Source: Euphorbia lathyris (taxonomy: Eukaryota; Streptophyta; Magnoliopsida; Malpighiales; Euphorbiaceae). Taken from it: 64,000 nucleotides of DNA. The notes under the pieces were generated by a model that was not told the DNA's origin, made no database searches, and saw nothing but the letters and a program-made list of their open reading frames with translations. Of this stretch, positions 61,210 through 64,000 are shown piece after piece (positions within the stretch are counted from its first letter, which is position 1; the number at the start of each line of letters is the position of its first letter). The translations under genes were made by a program, and so were the position numbers. Location: positions 22,109,501 through 22,173,500 of the forward strand of contig NC_088916.1 of assembly GCF_963576675.1 (NCBI RefSeq). The letters are read 5' to 3'.

Positions 61210-61961
61210 AGGGGTGGGCACGGTTTGGTTAACCTGTCTATTAGGAAAAAAAATTAACCGAACCGTTATCAACGGTTTTTTAACCATCCAAACTGAAACC
61301 GGTCCATATCAATCAGTTAACCATACAACCGGTTAACCATTAATTTCGGTTAGGTTTTACGGTTAACGGTTTTTAACCAATTCTCACTAGTTAACCAAAA
61401 ATCAACGGTTAACCATAATTTTTACCCAAACCTAAATTTTTAAACAATATTAAAATACACATAATTTCAAAAATTCAAACAAAACGAATTTATATAAAAG
61501 TTCAGAATTCAAACATAAGTACCGAACTATAAAAAATCCATCAAGTTTACATTTAAAATATAAAGAAATGTAAATAATATTTCGTCAAAATACTTATGTT
61601 TAAAGGAGAGCATTTTTTTTAAGTAAACCAGTATATCTATGTTATATATTTATATTAATATATGTTATAATCTATGTTAAAGACTTTTTTTTAATCTTAT
61701 AATATAATGTATGTTATATAATATATTTTATATATTTTATATATTATATTAATGTTTTTAATATTTATATTTATTAAATGGTTCGGTTAACCGTTAACCG
61801 CGGTTTTTGAAACTCTAACCCAAAACCAAAACCGAAACCGGTACCTATCAATTTTTTTAACCATTAAGAAAACCACCGGTTCGATTAACCGCTTTTTCCG
61901 GTTCGGATTACTGATTTTCGATTCGGTTACCGGTTTGATCGTTTTTTTTTGTCCACCCCGA
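61210..61961. mobile_element. hAT-type MITE, diverged target duplication
   Basis: The left end AGGGGTGGGCACGG is mirrored by GTCCACCCCGA. The flanks ATTATCTTT (61201-61209) and ATTAGCTTT (61962-61970) match at 8 of 9 bases. Both arms are full of ggttaaccg/cggttaacc words on opposite strands. It is 752 bp and non-coding. Confidence 0.8.
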
Positions 61962-62243
61962 ATTAGCTTTGCCTAACAGAAAAATACAAATCTAGAAAAT
62001 ACATGACTGGAAACAATTCATTAAGAAATCTGTAACTTAAAGCCCCAAAAAACGTAACTAGTCAACCTTAGAAGTGGAGAAATCGATCTACAGTAGTAGT
62101 AGAAGAAAAAGTAGAACCCTAGAAAGGGAATAAAATAAACAAATTCAAAACCACAGTTGAAAAAGAAGAAAACAAAAAAAAAAAAAAAGTATATATAGAG
62201 AGATTTAAACTTAATTTGATCTAGGTTCCATGAAGAAAAGAAG

Positions 62244-62385
62244 CACCCTCAAGCTTTTAGCCTATTGGTTGAAGGCTTACCTATGACTGTTGAGGTCATG
62301 GGTTCGAATCACATCGGGATGGGTGGGTTATGAGTTTTCCACTAAACAATCTCCTCGACAACCATCTCCAAAAAAATAAAAACAA
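62244..62385 (+). mobile_element. tRNA-derived SINE
   Basis: A box TTAGCCTATTGG (62257-62268) and B box GGTTCGAATC (62301-62310) are spaced as in a tRNA gene, followed by a non-tRNA body and an A-rich end (aaaaaaataaaaacaaag). It does not fold as a tRNA. It is the same family as the partial copy at 28.6 kb. Confidence 0.75.
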
Positions 62386-63528
62386 AGTGAGATATAAAGA
62401 TAGGCGAAGAGAGAATAAACTCCAGAACCAGAAGTAAGATGATGAAGAGAGCTACGAAAATTACCGAATGGCACCTAAATCTTGTTAGAAAAGACAAAAA
62501 AAGGAAAGGGTAAAAGAAATCAAATAATACGGTTGAGTTTTTTTTTAGTTGAGTCCATGGGACACTTTATGAACGTGTTGGTAGAAAAGTGTTGTTAAAG
62601 CCCACTTTTTCTGTAGCGAGTCTTCTCCACGAATTGATTTAGACATCAAGCGGGTTTATCGTACAAACGGTTCTCCTTTAACCTTACTTTTTTGCGGTTA
62701 CAGATTGACAAGTGGATTTTCAGGATTCAACCACATCATCCAACTTCCAACTTAATCTCGAGTAACAATCCAATTTTAATCAAATTAACTAATAAAAACA
62801 ATTAGTATAATTTCTTTAAAAGAAAAACACAATTAATATAATTAACCAAATGTCAATTAATTAACACAAGCTAATTAATTTAACTAAATTAAATAATTAG
62901 GCCAAAAATTTAATAATTTATCAATTCGGTCCAATTAATTAGACCAGAAAAATTAATCACAAAATCGTCCCAATTAAAATATAGGCGTAACAAAACGCAT
63001 GTTCCCTTAATGAGGTTATATTCCATTAACGAGGCTTGAGATTGCATGAGCGCGATTAAATTTGTTCTCTTCCAATAACCATACTACTAAATTTATATTT
63101 ATTTTCATTATTGTTAAGACACCTTTATATTGTACTACCATTGTAGCAGACTATATTATTAGCTTCTTCATATGAATACTATTAAATTATTATATAGGAG
63201 GTCCTTGGGGGCTCTGCTAGAGCCATCTGCATGTATAATATTAATAATTTTCATATATTCTCAGCACGTTGTAGTACGATCGAATATGATATTAATTAAT
63301 TTTCCTATACTATATTTGACAGGTAAATACTGGCAATATTTTATTTTGCAAACCTTAAACATTTCAAGGTGTCCCTTGTTGACCACCGGATCAAATTCAA
63401 ATCATTCCATTTCAGTTTCAGTATATATATCTAAAACTATATCATTATGCCTAAACAAACCACTTTAATTACTCGAGCAAACAGCTAACAATACGTAAAT
63501 CAAACGTTTTTATTGTCTGTTCGTTGAA
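62386..63528. other. Spacer upstream of the BAHD gene
   Basis: AT-rich from 62750 on, with repeated aattaatt words. A TATATATAT box at 63422-63430 lies about 100 bp before the ATG at 63529 and could be the core promoter of that gene. No other gene is recognised. Confidence 0.5.
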
Positions 63529-64000
63529 AATGGGGATTGAAGTTGAGTTCATTTCCAAGGAATTAATCAAGCCATCTTCTCCGACACCTCAACATCTCCG
63601 TAAACTCCAATTCTCATCGATTGATCAAAACCAATACCCGGTTTCCATACCCATCATTCTCTTCTACCCAAAATCCAACATTCCCAACTTACAAAGATCC
63701 CAACTTTTAAAACAATCTCTATCAAAATCTTTAACCATATTCTACCCTCTTGCCGGACGCATCAAAAACTACTCCTATGCAAATTGCAACGACCAAGGCG
63801 CTCTCTTTATTGAAACAAAAGCTAATTGTCAACTCTCCGACATTCTCCAAAACCGAAACCAATACCATAATTACAGCAAAAAGTTCATTCCTTTACAACC
63901 CGAGAAAGGCGTGTATCAATATGGATCATTGTTTCAAATTACATACTTCAAATGTGGCGGATTAGCCCTTTCATTCGCTATGCCGCATATGCTTGGAGAT
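63529..64000 (+). CDS. BAHD acyltransferase, N-terminal part (cut by window end)
   Basis: 157 open codons from the first ATG (MGIEVEFISKELIKPSSPTP) to the window edge. The opening is typical of the BAHD clade that includes vinorine synthase-like enzymes. FYPLAGRI is the conserved early block, and near the edge LSFAMPHMLGD supplies the HxxxD catalytic motif, the His being the general base. BAHD enzymes transfer acyl groups from CoA thioesters to alcohols or amines in the cytosol, making alkaloid, terpene or phenylpropanoid esters; the acceptor cannot be predicted. HxxxD normally falls near residue 155, as here. The DFGWG motif would lie beyond the window. Whether the whole gene is intact is unknown. 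Confidence 0.88.

Noticed and set aside
62257..62310. Second tRNA gene from A and B boxes
   Set aside because: No cloverleaf stems form and an A-rich tail follows; it is a SINE head.

Overview
The window is a gene-poor, transposon-rich stretch of a flowering-plant (most likely eudicot) nuclear genome. Spliced plant genes with plastid and membrane families, a nuclear-type tRNA gene, plant L1-type LINEs, tRNA-derived SINEs, hAT-like MITEs and Ty3/gypsy Tat-lineage retrotransposons all point that way. The species cannot be named from the sequence.

Host genes. (1) 5922-7235 (+): four-exon gene for a small DnaJ-type zinc-finger protein with a plastid-like N-terminus. Its first intron holds a complete tRNA-Arg(CCT) gene at 6230-6302. 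(2) 8355-10898 (-): intact four-exon NPF5-like NRT1/PTR transporter of 545 aa. (3) 31259-31672 (-): intronless 137-aa membrane protein of unknown function. (4) 63529-64000 (+): first 157 codons of a BAHD acyltransferase, cut by the window edge. The rest is mobile-element DNA, its relics and AT-rich spacer.

Layout. 1-2.6 kb: relics of minus-strand gypsy elements. 2.6-5.7 kb: three terminal-inverted-repeat DNA elements nested in each other, the innermost a foldback-like element with huge A-rich/T-rich arms. 5.7-10.9 kb: two genes and the tRNA. 11-16 kb: LINE, LTR and hAT relics plus a 1.86-kb solo LTR with a TATAT duplication. 16.3-18.3 kb: 5'-truncated LINE (+). 19.86-25.42 kb: apparently full-length LINE (-) with an 11-bp target duplication. 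26-31 kb: MITEs, a SINE and a small solo LTR. 31.2-31.8 kb: gene. 32-36.4 kb: decayed minus-strand gypsy element. 36,420-56,435: a complete 20-kb Tat-lineage LTR retrotransposon inserted in the LTR of that older element, flanked by CCCGC. 56.9-63.5 kb: spacer with two hAT-type MITEs and a SINE, then the BAHD gene.

The most remarkable object is the 20-kb element. It has about 3-kb LTRs carrying a GC-rich array of 22-bp palindromic units, a sense region with four successive gag-like domains, protease, G-patch, RT, two RNase H domains and integrase, and, on the opposite strand between integrase and the 3' LTR, a six-exon plant-mobile-domain (PMD) gene with its own TATA box and all introns in phase 0. 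Gag, pol and the PMD gene all carry breaks, and an RT catalytic aspartate is replaced, yet the LTRs are very similar and the target duplication is perfect. This suggests recent insertion of a defective copy, possibly mobilised in trans.
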